Shown: positions 17,687 to 24,893 of the stretch, in pieces | How positions within the stretch are numbered: position 1 is the first letter of the stretch | Layout: every line of letters begins with the position of its first letter | NCBI GenBank assembly: GCA_001552515.1 | Contig: BCRI01000003.1 | Coordinates: 1-64,000, forward strand | Source: Sphaerimonospora mesophila NBRC 14179 = JCM 3151 | GTDB taxonomy: Bacteria; Actinomycetota; Actinomycetes; Streptosporangiales; Streptosporangiaceae | DNA: 64,000 nt | Reading direction: 5' to 3' | Notes under the pieces: generated by a model | What the model was told of the DNA's origin: nothing | Seen by the model: only the letters and a program-made list of their open reading frames with translations | The model's database searches: none | Program-made: the position numbers and the translations under genes

Positions 17687-17959
17687 TCAGCGGGTGGCGG
17701 ACTCGATGTTGCCGCGGTAGGTGTTGATGACGCGGGACGCCTCGTTGAGCTCCTCGGACATGCGCTGGAAGGCCGACCGGTAGCTCTGCCAGGCGTCGTG
17801 GAAGCGCTGCGCGCCGGGACCGGTCCAGGCGGTGCCGACCTTGGCCGCCTCACGGTCGAGGCTGGCCATCGTGGTGCGAACCTGGTCCGCCTGCTGGTTG
17901 AACTGCGCGGCCATGCTCTGCATCTCCGCGGGGTCGCCGCCGAGCAAGCTGTTACTCAT
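17687..17959 (-). CDS. WXG100 family type VII secretion substrate
   Basis: This 90-aa all-helical protein carries the central turn motif WTGPGAQRFHDAW and is of typical ESAT-6/WXG100 length, with a helix on each side (PAEMQSMAAQFNQQADQVRTT and FQRMSEELNEASRVINTYR). The C-terminal YxxxD/E export signal is not obvious: YRGNIESATR has Tyr followed by Glu five residues on. It is convergent with the EssC-like gene, stops 16 bp apart, and is the obvious candidate substrate. ATG 17959 has a GGGAGTGAAC ribosome site. Confidence 0.9.
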   Translation of the reverse strand: MSNSLLGGDPAEMQSMAAQFNQQADQVRTTMASLDREAAKVGTAWTGPGAQRFHDAWQSYRSAFQRMSEELNEASRVINTYRGNIESATR

Positions 17960-18173
17960 TCAGTTCACTCCCTAAATCGACAGAGGTCCGCTCTCACCGT
18001 AAACCGCTGGTCAATCTTGTAAAGACTCCTATGCCCAGCCGCTATACCGGCTCCGTTCGACACCTCGGATGGCCCATCCGGTTACTTCCCGAACGTACGG
18101 TTTCGTGGGGTCACGCCGGCGCTCCGGGGGCGGGCGTCTCCGAGGCAGGAGGCCCCCTTACACTCCAGGAAGG

Positions 18174-18219
18174 CTTGAGGGAAGGGGAGGCCGGTGCTTG
18201 AGGGAAGGGGAGACCGGTG
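18174..18219 (+). repeat. 23-bp tandem duplication covering the accA ribosome site and start
   Basis: Bases 18174-18196 and 18197-18219 are direct repeats with one mismatch (CTTGAGGGAAGGGGAG then R then CCGGTG). Each copy carries an AAGGGGAG ribosome-binding site and a GTG. The second GTG (18217) starts the carboxylase. The first (18194) is out of frame and opens a 12-codon frame ending with TGA at 18230-18232, so it overlaps the true start. Confidence 0.8.
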
Positions 18220-19965
18220 CAGAAGGTCCTGATCGCCAATCGGGGCGAGATCGCCGTTCGGATCGCGCGCGCCTGCACGGACGCGGGCCTGAAGAGCGTC
18301 GCGGTGTACGCCGACCAGGATCTGGACGCTCTCCACGTGCGGGTGGCCGACGAGGCGCACGCCCTGGGCGGGCAGAGCCCGGCGGAGACCTACCTCGACA
18401 TCGACAAACTGCTCTCCGTCGCCGCCGCGACGGGGGCCGACGCCGTGCACCCCGGCTACGGCTTCCTCGCGGAGAACGCCGACTTCGCCCGGGCCGTACA
18501 GGACGCGGGGCTGATCTGGATCGGTCCGCCGCCCGCCGCGATCATGGCGCTCGGCGACAAGGTGCAGGCCAGGCACATCGCCCAGCGCGTCGGCGCACCG
18601 CTCGTGGCGGGCACGGCCGACCCAGTGTCCGGCGTAGAGGAGGTGATCTCCTTCGCCGAGGAGCACGGCCTGCCGATCGCCATCAAGGCCGCGTTCGGCG
18701 GGGGCGGCCGGGGGCTGAAGGTCGCCCGCACCACAGAGGAGATCCCCGACCTCTACGAGTCGGCCGTACGCGAGGCCGTGACCGCGTTCGGCCGCGGGGA
18801 GTGTTTCGTCGAGCGCTACCTCGACCGCCCCCGCCACGTCGAGACGCAGTGCCTCGCCGACCGGCACGGCAACGTGGTCGTGGTCAGCACCCGCGACTGC
18901 TCGCTGCAGCGCCGCCACCAGAAGCTGGTCGAGGAGGCCCCCGCGCCCTTCCTCACCGAGGAGCAGCTCGAGCTGCTCTACTCGTCGTCGAAGGCGATCC
19001 TGCGCGAGGCGGGCTACGTCGGCGCCGGCACCTGCGAGTTCCTCGTCGGCCAGGACGGCACGATCTCCTTCCTCGAGGTCAACACCCGGCTGCAGGTCGA
19101 GCACCCGGTCACGGAGGAGGTCGCCGGGATCGACCTGGTCCGCGAGATGTTCCGGATCGCCGACGGCGAGGCGCTCGGGTACGACGACCCGGTGCTGCGC
19201 GGGCACTCCTTCGAGTTCCGCATCAACGCCGAGGACGCCGGCCGCAACTTCCTGCCCGCGCCCGGGAAGATCGCCTCGATGCGTGTGCCCTCCGGCCCGG
19301 GAGTACGGCTCGACGCCGGCTACGAGGCCGGGATGAGCGTGCCGCAGTCGTTCGACTCCCTCGTGGCCAAGCTGATCGTCACCGGTTCCTCACGCAGGCA
19401 GGCCCTGGAGCGGTCGCGCCGGGCGCTGGCCGAGTTCGAGATCGACGGCATGCCGACCGTGCTGCCGTTCCACCGGGCCGTGGTGGACGACCCGGCCTTC
19501 GCCGACGAGCCGTTCTCCGTGCACACCCGCTGGATCGAGACCGAGTTCGTCAACGAGATCCCGCCGTTCGAGGGCATCGCGGAGACGGACGAGCCGGCCG
19601 AGCGGCAGCGCATCACCGTCGAGGTCGGCGGCAGGCGTCTGGAGGTCGTCCTGCCCGCCGGGCTCGGCGCGGCCGGCCGTACGGAGGCCAGGAAGGCGCC
19701 ACGGCGCAACGGTGCGGGCGGCGCGGCGAAGAAGGCCGCGGCCGGCGGGGACGCCCTCATCAGCCCCATGCAGGGCACGATCGTTAAGGTCGTCGTCGCC
19801 GACGGGGAGACCGTCGAGGCCGGGGAGACGATCGTGGTGCTCGAAGCGATGAAGATGGAGCAGCCGCTCACGGCCCACAAGCCCGGCACGATCACCGGTC
19901 TCGCCGCTTCCGTCGGCCAGACCGTGACGGCCGGCGCCGTCATCTGCGAGATCAAGGACACCTGA
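18217..19965 (+). CDS. accA: acetyl/propionyl-CoA carboxylase alpha chain (biotin carboxylase + BCCP)
   Basis: The 582-aa protein carboxylates its own biotin using ATP and bicarbonate and passes CO2 to a separate carboxyltransferase (not in this window). It has the N-terminal [29 protein letters not shown], the ATP-grasp glycine loop [41 protein letters not shown] and a C-terminal biotinyl domain with EAMKMEQPL (lysine near residue 547). Length is typical for actinobacterial AccA. GTG 18217 is preceded by AAGGGGAG, part of a duplicated start region. A 28-bp perfect palindrome terminator follows, so it is probably monocistronic. Confidence 0.95.
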   Translation: MQKVLIANRGEIAVRIARACTDAGLKSVAVYADQDLDALHVRVADEAHALGGQSPAETYLDIDKLLSVAAATGADAVHPGYGFLAENADFARAVQDAGLIWIGPPPAAIMALGDKVQARHIAQRVGAPLVAGTADPVSGVEEVISFAEEHGLPIAIKAAFGGGGRGLKVARTTEEIPDLYESAVREAVTAFGRGECFVERYLDRPRHVETQCLADRHGNVVVVSTRDCSLQRRHQKLVEEAPAPFLTEEQLELLYSSSKAILREAGYVGAGTCEFLVGQDGTISFLEVNTRLQVEHPVTEEVAGIDLVREMFRIADGEALGYDDPVLRGHSFEFRINAEDAGRNFLPAPGKIASMRVPSGPGVRLDAGYEAGMSVPQSFDSLVAKLIVTGSSRRQALERSRRALAEFEIDGMPTVLPFHRAVVDDPAFADEPFSVHTRWIETEFVNEIPPFEGIAETDEPAERQRITVEVGGRRLEVVLPAGLGAAGRTEARKAPRRNGAGGAAKKAAAGGDALISPMQGTIVKVVVADGETVEAGETIVVLEAMKMEQPLTAHKPGTITGLAASVGQTVTAGAVICEIKDT

Positions 19966-19979
19966 GCGGGCCGAGGAGG

Positions 19980-20007
19980 CGCGCCCCGGGAAATTTCCCG
20001 GGGCGCG
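19980..20007 (+). terminator. perfect palindromic terminator after accA
   Basis: A perfect 28-bp palindrome, each half CGCGCCCCGGGAAA, starts 15 bp after the accA stop. It would form a 14-bp stem with essentially no loop, or a slightly shorter stem with an AAATTT apex, and is followed by GTTCGTTCGG without a clear T run. Confidence 0.7.
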
Positions 20008-20124
20008 TTCGTTCGGAACGGGAAAGCGGCCCGACGCGGGGCATGCTTCAGCGGATAGCGTTGCCGGAAAGAGGAACCATCGAACACCGCCGTTCGTCCA
20101 GAAGGGCGAAGGAGGCTTAAAGCC

Positions 20125-21507
20125 GTGACCAAGAAGAACCCGCTGGGCCGTGCGGGCAGCGCCGTGGCGGCGCTATTCATCAGCATGTTCGCGCTGATCG
20201 CCACGGTCCCCGCGGCGCACGCCGCCGCTCCGCCGGACCCGGCCACTGTAGTCGCGTCCTGGAAGAACAGCCAGGACCACTTCTACGCGATGAGCGGATC
20301 GCCGCTGTCGTCCAGTGAGCAGGACGGGCTCCGCGAGGCGCTGAAGGAGTCGAAGGCCCCGATCTACGTGGCCGCGCTGCCCGACGGCACCGTGACCACC
20401 GCCCAGATCAGCACCTATATCCCACAGCTGCTGACCGAGCTCGACAATGCGGGCAAGTCGAAGGCGACCGTGGCGGTGCTCGACGGGAAGAGCCTGTTCG
20501 CCGGATCGAACGACCTGCCCAAGAACGCGGCCGGCACGTTGGCAAAGCTCTCCACCAACGCCAACACCGACCTCCTCACCGGCATGCAGGACTTCGTCAA
20601 CCGGGTCAACCTGGTCAAGGATGGCGATGTCAAGGCTGCGCGTAAGACGGGAAGCACGGTCGGCGGAGGCGGCGGCACCGGCGTGCTCGTCGGCATCCTG
20701 GGCGTCGCGGTCGTGGGCGGAGCCGGTCTGTGGATGATCGGTCGCCGCAACAAGCGCAGGCGTGAGGAGCGCGAGGCGGCCGAGCTCGCCGCGGTGAAGC
20801 AGACCGTCGAGGAGGACGTCACCAAGTTCGGTGAGGAGATCACCGCCCTCGACATGGATGTGAAGATGCTGCCGCAGGCGGAGACGGCGGCCGACTGGCA
20901 GCGCGCGCTCGACTCCTACGAGCGGGCCAAGAACGAGCTGGCCGCGGTGCAGCGCGCCGACGAGCTGCGCACGGTGACCTCGACGCTGGAGGACGGCCGC
21001 TACGCGCTGGCCTGCGTCAAGGCCCGGGTGAACAACCAGCCGCTGCCCGAGCGCCTGCCCCCGTGCTTCTTCAACCCGCAGCACGGCCCCTCGGCCCGCA
21101 ACGTGCGGTGGGCCCCGCCCGGCGGCGCGCTCCGCGACGTGCCCGCCTGCGCGGCCGACGCCGAGGCGGTGGAGCGTGGCTTCGACCCGCAGATGCGCGA
21201 GGTCATGGTCAACGGTGAGCGCAGGCCGTACTGGGACGCGGGCCCGGCCTACCAGCCGTACGCCTACGGGTACTACGGCGGCTTCGGCGGCGACCTGCTG
21301 ACCGGCATGATGGTCGGCACCATGCTCGGCCACGCCTTCGGCGGCGGCTGGGGCGGCTACGGCGCGGGCTACGCGGCGGGCGTCGAGGCCGATGGCGGCG
21401 GCGGCGACTGGGGTGGCGGTGACTTCGGTGGCGGCGGCTTCGGCGGCGGCGACTGGGGTGGCGGCAGCGACTTCGGCGGTGGCGATTTCGGCGGCGGCGA
21501 CTGGTGA
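20125..21507 (+). CDS. exported membrane protein with Gly/Asp/Trp-rich tail (TPM/YgcG-like)
   Basis: The 460-aa product has a signal peptide (VAALFISMFALIATVPAAHA), an exported domain of about 140 residues with alternating alpha/beta features (VAALPDGTVTTAQISTYIP, ATVAVLDGKSLFAG), a membrane helix near 186-206 (GVLVGILGVAVVGGAGLWMI), and a charged coiled-coil-like region (RREEREAAELAAVKQTVEED). A Tyr/Gly region and a tail built from repeated GGGDW and GGGDF units close the protein. This order (exported domain, helix, Gly-rich tail) resembles TPM/YgcG-type envelope proteins, function unknown. GTG 20125 follows AAGGAGG at 8 bases. Confidence 0.75.
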   Translation: MTKKNPLGRAGSAVAALFISMFALIATVPAAHAAAPPDPATVVASWKNSQDHFYAMSGSPLSSSEQDGLREALKESKAPIYVAALPDGTVTTAQISTYIPQLLTELDNAGKSKATVAVLDGKSLFAGSNDLPKNAAGTLAKLSTNANTDLLTGMQDFVNRVNLVKDGDVKAARKTGSTVGGGGGTGVLVGILGVAVVGGAGLWMIGRRNKRRREEREAAELAAVKQTVEEDVTKFGEEITALDMDVKMLPQAETAADWQRALDSYERAKNELAAVQRADELRTVTSTLEDGRYALACVKARVNNQPLPERLPPCFFNPQHGPSARNVRWAPPGGALRDVPACAADAEAVERGFDPQMREVMVNGERRPYWDAGPAYQPYAYGYYGGFGGDLLTGMMVGTMLGHAFGGGWGGYGAGYAAGVEADGGGGDWGGGDFGGGGFGGGDWGGGSDFGGGDFGGGDW

Positions 21508-21554
21508 CCCGTTACGGCTGGTAACCCTTTAGGAGGGGCCGGTAGCACCGAAGA

Positions 21555-21586
21555 GGCCGGGTGACCGCCGAAGGCGACACCCGGCC
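21555..21586 (+). terminator. hairpin after the Gly-rich membrane protein gene
   Basis: A 9-bp perfect stem (GGCCGGGTG at 21555-21563 with CACCCGGCC at 21578-21586) with a 14-base loop lies 47 bp after the stop at 21507. No T tract follows, as is usual for high-GC actinobacteria. Confidence 0.55.
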
Positions 21587-21601
21587 CCACCCCCTTCCCC
21601 C

Positions 21602-21742
21602 CGTGATCTTGCGAATACTCGCAACGACCCCCGCTCATCAGCGCGGATACCGTTCGCGATCTTGCAGAAAGTCACAGGAAGGACCTGCCACCTGCCGCTT
21701 CACCCGCCGTGATCTTGCATTCGACCGGGTGTGAGATCACGG
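21602..21742 (+). repeat. 53-bp-phased repeat triplet, locus 2
   Basis: Cores CGTGATCTTGC, CGCGATCTTGC and CGTGATCTTGC start at 21602, 21655 and 21708, exactly 53 bp apart, the same period as at 178-294. The first copy continues GAATACTCGCA, the second AGAAAGTCACA, and the third only CATTCG. The third core also pairs with an inverted AGATCAC at 21732-21738. The array lies between the convergent ends of the Gly-rich protein gene and lpdA. Confidence 0.8.
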
Positions 21743-21791
21743 CGTCGCCGTGTCCGGGCACCGGCGGCGAACCCTCGCCGACTGCGAGTGG

Positions 21792-23183
21792 TCAGATGGC
21801 GGTGGTGAGCGGCGACATGAGGCGCCGGGCCGCCTCGGTGATGGAGCCCGACAGCGACGGGTAGACCGCGAAAGTGTGCGCGAGCTGGTCGACGGTGAGC
21901 CGCTGCTGCACGGCGACCGACACCGCGAGGATCAGCTCCGACGCCCGGGGGGCCACCACGACCCCGCCGAGCACGATGCCCGTGTTGGGCCGGCAGAAGA
22001 GCTTCACGAACCCGTCGTTGAACCCCTGCATCTTGGCCCGCGCGTTGGTCGCCAGGGGCAGTTTGACGACGTTGGCGTCGATCTCGCCGGACTCGATCTG
22101 CTGCTGCGACACCCCGACGTTGGCGATCTCCGGGTCGGTGAAGATGTTGGCGGCGACCGTGGCCAGCCGGATGGGCTGGACGGCCTCGCCGAGCGCGTGC
22201 CAGACGGCGATCCTGCCCTGCATGGCCGCGACGGACGCCAGCATCAGCACACCCGTGCAGTCGCCGGCCGCGTAGATCCCGGGAGCCGAGGTCCTGGACA
22301 CCTTGTCGACCTCGATGAACCCGCCCCGGTCGAGCCGTACGCCGTTGTCCTCCAGACCGATCCCGGCCGTGTTGGGCACCATGCCGACGGTCATCAGGCA
22401 GTGACTGCCCTCGGCCGTCCTGCCGTCCTCCAGCGTGACCACGACCCCGTCGGCCGTGCGCTTGACCGAGGCGGCCCGCGATCGGCCCATGACGTTCATG
22501 CCGCGCCGTCGGTAGACCTCCTCCAGCACCTCGGCCCCGTCGGCGTCCTCGTTCGGCATCATCCGGTCGCGGGAGGAGACGAGCGTCACCTGGGAGCCGA
22601 GCGACTGGTACGCGCCGGCGAACTCGGCGCCGGTCACCCCCGACCCGACGACGATCAGGTGCTCGGGCAGCTCCCGCAGGTCGTACAGCTGCCGCCAGGA
22701 CAGGATGCGCTCCCCGTCCGGCTCCGCGCCGGGCAGCACGCGGGGGTGGGCGCCGGTGGCGACGATGACGACGTCGGCCCGGATCGTCCGGTCGCCCGCG
22801 CGCACCACCTGGGGGTCGACGAGCCGCCCCTCGGCGTGGATCACCTCCACGCCCTCGGCGGCGAGCCGTGCCGTGATGTCGGCGGACTGCGCGTGCGCCA
22901 GCTCTTTCACACGCTTGTTCACCAGGCTCATGTCGGCGATGACACCTCCGGTGTCGCCGTCCGGGCCGCCGTCGAAGTGGACACCGACCGATGAGGCGTC
23001 GAGCAGCGCCTGCTTGCGGACGGAGGTGGCGATCAGGGTCTTGGACGGCACACAGTCGGTGAGCACACAGGCGCCGCCGGGGCCGTCCCGCTCGACCACG
23101 GTGACCTGTGCACCCAGTTGCGCGGCCACCAGCGCCGCCTCGTACCCGCCGGGACCGCCACCAATGATCACAATCCTCGTCAC
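21792..23183 (-). CDS. lpdA: NAD(P)H-quinone dehydrogenase-like flavoprotein (LpdA)
   Basis: The 463-aa pyridine nucleotide-disulfide oxidoreductase has the FAD motif IVIIGGGPGGYEAAL, the region GGACVLTDCVPSKTLIA, the NAD-binding VVGSGVTGAEFAGAY, and IYAAGDCTGVLMLA. Both cysteines of the CxxxxC pair are kept (CVLTDC). The C-terminal segment FAVYPSLSGSITEAARRL lacks the His-Glu dyad that lipoamide dehydrogenases need. This combination matches the mycobacterial LpdA (Rv3303c) group, which reduces quinones, rather than a true E3 subunit. GTG 23183 is the start; the gene is divergent from the GGCT-like gene. Confidence 0.88.
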   Translation of the reverse strand: MTRIVIIGGGPGGYEAALVAAQLGAQVTVVERDGPGGACVLTDCVPSKTLIATSVRKQALLDASSVGVHFDGGPDGDTGGVIADMSLVNKRVKELAHAQSADITARLAAEGVEVIHAEGRLVDPQVVRAGDRTIRADVVIVATGAHPRVLPGAEPDGERILSWRQLYDLRELPEHLIVVGSGVTGAEFAGAYQSLGSQVTLVSSRDRMMPNEDADGAEVLEEVYRRRGMNVMGRSRAASVKRTADGVVVTLEDGRTAEGSHCLMTVGMVPNTAGIGLEDNGVRLDRGGFIEVDKVSRTSAPGIYAAGDCTGVLMLASVAAMQGRIAVWHALGEAVQPIRLATVAANIFTDPEIANVGVSQQQIESGEIDANVVKLPLATNARAKMQGFNDGFVKLFCRPNTGIVLGGVVVAPRASELILAVSVAVQQRLTVDQLAHTFAVYPSLSGSITEAARRLMSPLTTAI

Positions 23184-23318
23184 GTAACCTATTGTCCCGC
23201 ATTCTTAGGCGCTCATTCCCGGTTCGCCCGGCATGGCCATACCGAATCCGTCTCCGGCGGCACGGCGTACGCGATCCCGTCGGCGAAGACCGGGCATCTT
23301 GGATTACGCTTGTGTGCC

Positions 23319-23771
23319 GTGCCTGTTTACGCCGCCTACGGCAGCAACATGGACCCGAAGCAGATGGCCGAGTGGGCCCCCCACTCGCCCATGCGAGGAA
23401 CCGGCTGGTTCGCGGGCTGGCGGCTGACCTTCGGCGGGGAGGACGTCAGCTGGGAGGGCGCGCTCGCGACCATCGTCGAAGATCCCGATGACCAGGTGTT
23501 CGTCGTGCTCTACGACGTGCCGGAGTGGGACGAGGCATCCCTCGACGAGTGGATGGGCACCGATCTCGGCCTCTACCGCAAGGTACGGCTCCGCGTCGCG
23601 ACTCTGGAGGGCGACGTGCTGGCCTGGACCTACGTCCTCGACTCCTATGAGGGCGGGCTGCCGTCCGCGCGTTATCTGGGCATTCTGGCCGAGGCCGCAG
23701 AGAAGGCCGGGGCCCCCGACGACTACGTCACCGGCCTGCGCAACCGCCCGTGCAAGTCACTGGGCGACTGA
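23319..23771 (+). CDS. gamma-glutamylcyclotransferase-like (AIG2/GGCT fold) protein
   Basis: The 150-aa protein begins (M)PVYAAYGSNMDPKQM, the YGSN signature of the gamma-glutamylcyclotransferase fold, followed by GTGWFAGWRLTFGG and a conserved VFVVLYDVPEWDEASLDEW segment holding acidic residues (Glu near 69-75) at the catalytic position. The fold converts gamma-glutamyl amides to 5-oxoproline in known enzymes; substrate here is unknown. GTG 23319 is chosen because the YGSN motif normally lies within the first ten residues. Upstream in-frame sequence crosses the lpdA start. Confidence 0.82.
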   Translation: MPVYAAYGSNMDPKQMAEWAPHSPMRGTGWFAGWRLTFGGEDVSWEGALATIVEDPDDQVFVVLYDVPEWDEASLDEWMGTDLGLYRKVRLRVATLEGDVLAWTYVLDSYEGGLPSARYLGILAEAAEKAGAPDDYVTGLRNRPCKSLGD

Positions 23772-23836
23772 CCGCACACCGCCCGGTTTCTCGTCCTGGT
23801 CCGCCTCTTCCGCGTCGTCCCGCGTGCCGTACGACT

Positions 23837-23953
23837 GCAAGATCACGGACGGTAATCGCCCAGGTCAGCGGCGTTCTGTGCGAGTTTCTGCAAGATCACG
23901 GCTGGTGTTCTCGCAGCTCGGGGCGGGCTCCTGCGAGCAACTGCAAGATCACC
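23837..23953 (-). repeat. 53-bp-phased repeat triplet, locus 3 (inverted)
   Basis: Read on the minus strand, cores GATCTTGC with flanks occur at 23953, 23900 and 23847 (plus-strand GCAAGATCAC at 23943, 23890 and 23837), exactly 53 bp apart. The middle copy is identical over 22 bases to the second copy of locus 1 (231-252). As at the other loci, the last copy in reading order keeps only the first half. The locus lies between the GGCT-like gene and the PNP start, and faces locus 2, so the two bracket lpdA and the GGCT-like gene as inverted copies. Confidence 0.8.
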
Positions 23954-23993
23954 ATGGGGTGGGGGTCGGGGCGGCTTCTGTACGCTCACTGGT

Positions 23994-24797
23994 GTGACCA
24001 ACGACCCATACGCCCTGGCGGCCGAGGCCGCGAGCACCCTGCGCAACCTCACCGGCGTCGGCTCCTTCGATGTGGCCCTCGTCATGGGCTCGGGATGGGT
24101 GCCTGCCGCCGACGCCATCGGCGAGACCATCGCCGAGTTCCCCGTGACGAAGCTTCCCGGTTTCACCGCGCCCGCCGTCGCCGGACACGCGGGCACCCTC
24201 CGCGCGGTGCGGACCGGCGCGGGACTGAACACGCTGATCTTCCTCGGCCGCACGCACCTTTACGAGGGCCGCGGCGTGGAGACCGTGGTCCACGGGGTCC
24301 GTACGGCGACGGCCGCCGGTGTGCGCGCCGTCGTGCTGACCAACGCCGCCGGCGGCCTGCGCCCGGAGACGCAGCGGGTCGGCGAGCCCATCCTGATCAG
24401 CGACCACATCAACCTGACCGGGAGCAACCCGATCACCGGCGCGACGTTCGTCGACCTGACCGAGGTCTACAGCCGGCGCCTGCGCGCCCTCGCCCGCGAG
24501 GTGGACCCATCGCTGGCCGAGGGCGTCTACGTGGCGTTCCGCGGCCCGACGTACGAGACGCCGGCCGAGATCCGCATGCTCCGCACGCTCGGCGGAGACC
24601 TGATCGGCATGTCCACCGTGCTCGAGGCGATCGCCGCGCGGGAGGCCGGTGCCGAGATCCTCGGCATCTCCCTGGTCACCAACCCCGGCGCCGGCCTGAC
24701 CGGCGAGCCGCTCGACCACGAGGAGGTCCTCGCGGTGGGCCGGGCCACCGCCACCCGGATGGGCGCCCTCCTCGCCAAGGTGGTCGACAAGCTTTAG
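23994..24797 (+). CDS. purine nucleoside phosphorylase
   Basis: The 267-aa trimeric-type PNP splits inosine, guanosine and deoxy forms into base and (deoxy)ribose-1-phosphate. Motifs: phosphate loop [52 protein letters not shown] and [10 protein letters not shown]. The first motif has Trp after GSG where many family members have Leu. GTG 23994 has GTACGCTCACTG upstream with no strong ribosome site. The phosphosugar mutase starts 96 bp downstream on the same strand, which suggests a two-gene salvage unit; the product ribose-1-phosphate is its likely substrate. Confidence 0.93.
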   Translation: MTNDPYALAAEAASTLRNLTGVGSFDVALVMGSGWVPAADAIGETIAEFPVTKLPGFTAPAVAGHAGTLRAVRTGAGLNTLIFLGRTHLYEGRGVETVVHGVRTATAAGVRAVVLTNAAGGLRPETQRVGEPILISDHINLTGSNPITGATFVDLTEVYSRRLRALAREVDPSLAEGVYVAFRGPTYETPAEIRMLRTLGGDLIGMSTVLEAIAAREAGAEILGISLVTNPGAGLTGEPLDHEEVLAVGRATATRMGALLAKVVDKL

Positions 24798-24893
24798 GTC
24801 GTGGTTCTGGGGATATCCGCCAGGTGCCGTACGCGCCGATCAGGGCATGATTTGTCGGGACACGACCGGAGGATGACTCAGGGGGAACACGCT

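Noticed and set aside
21602-23953. Composite transposon bounded by loci 2 and 3
   Set aside because: There is no transposase, the enclosed genes are ordinary for actinomycetes, and the repeats lack target duplications.
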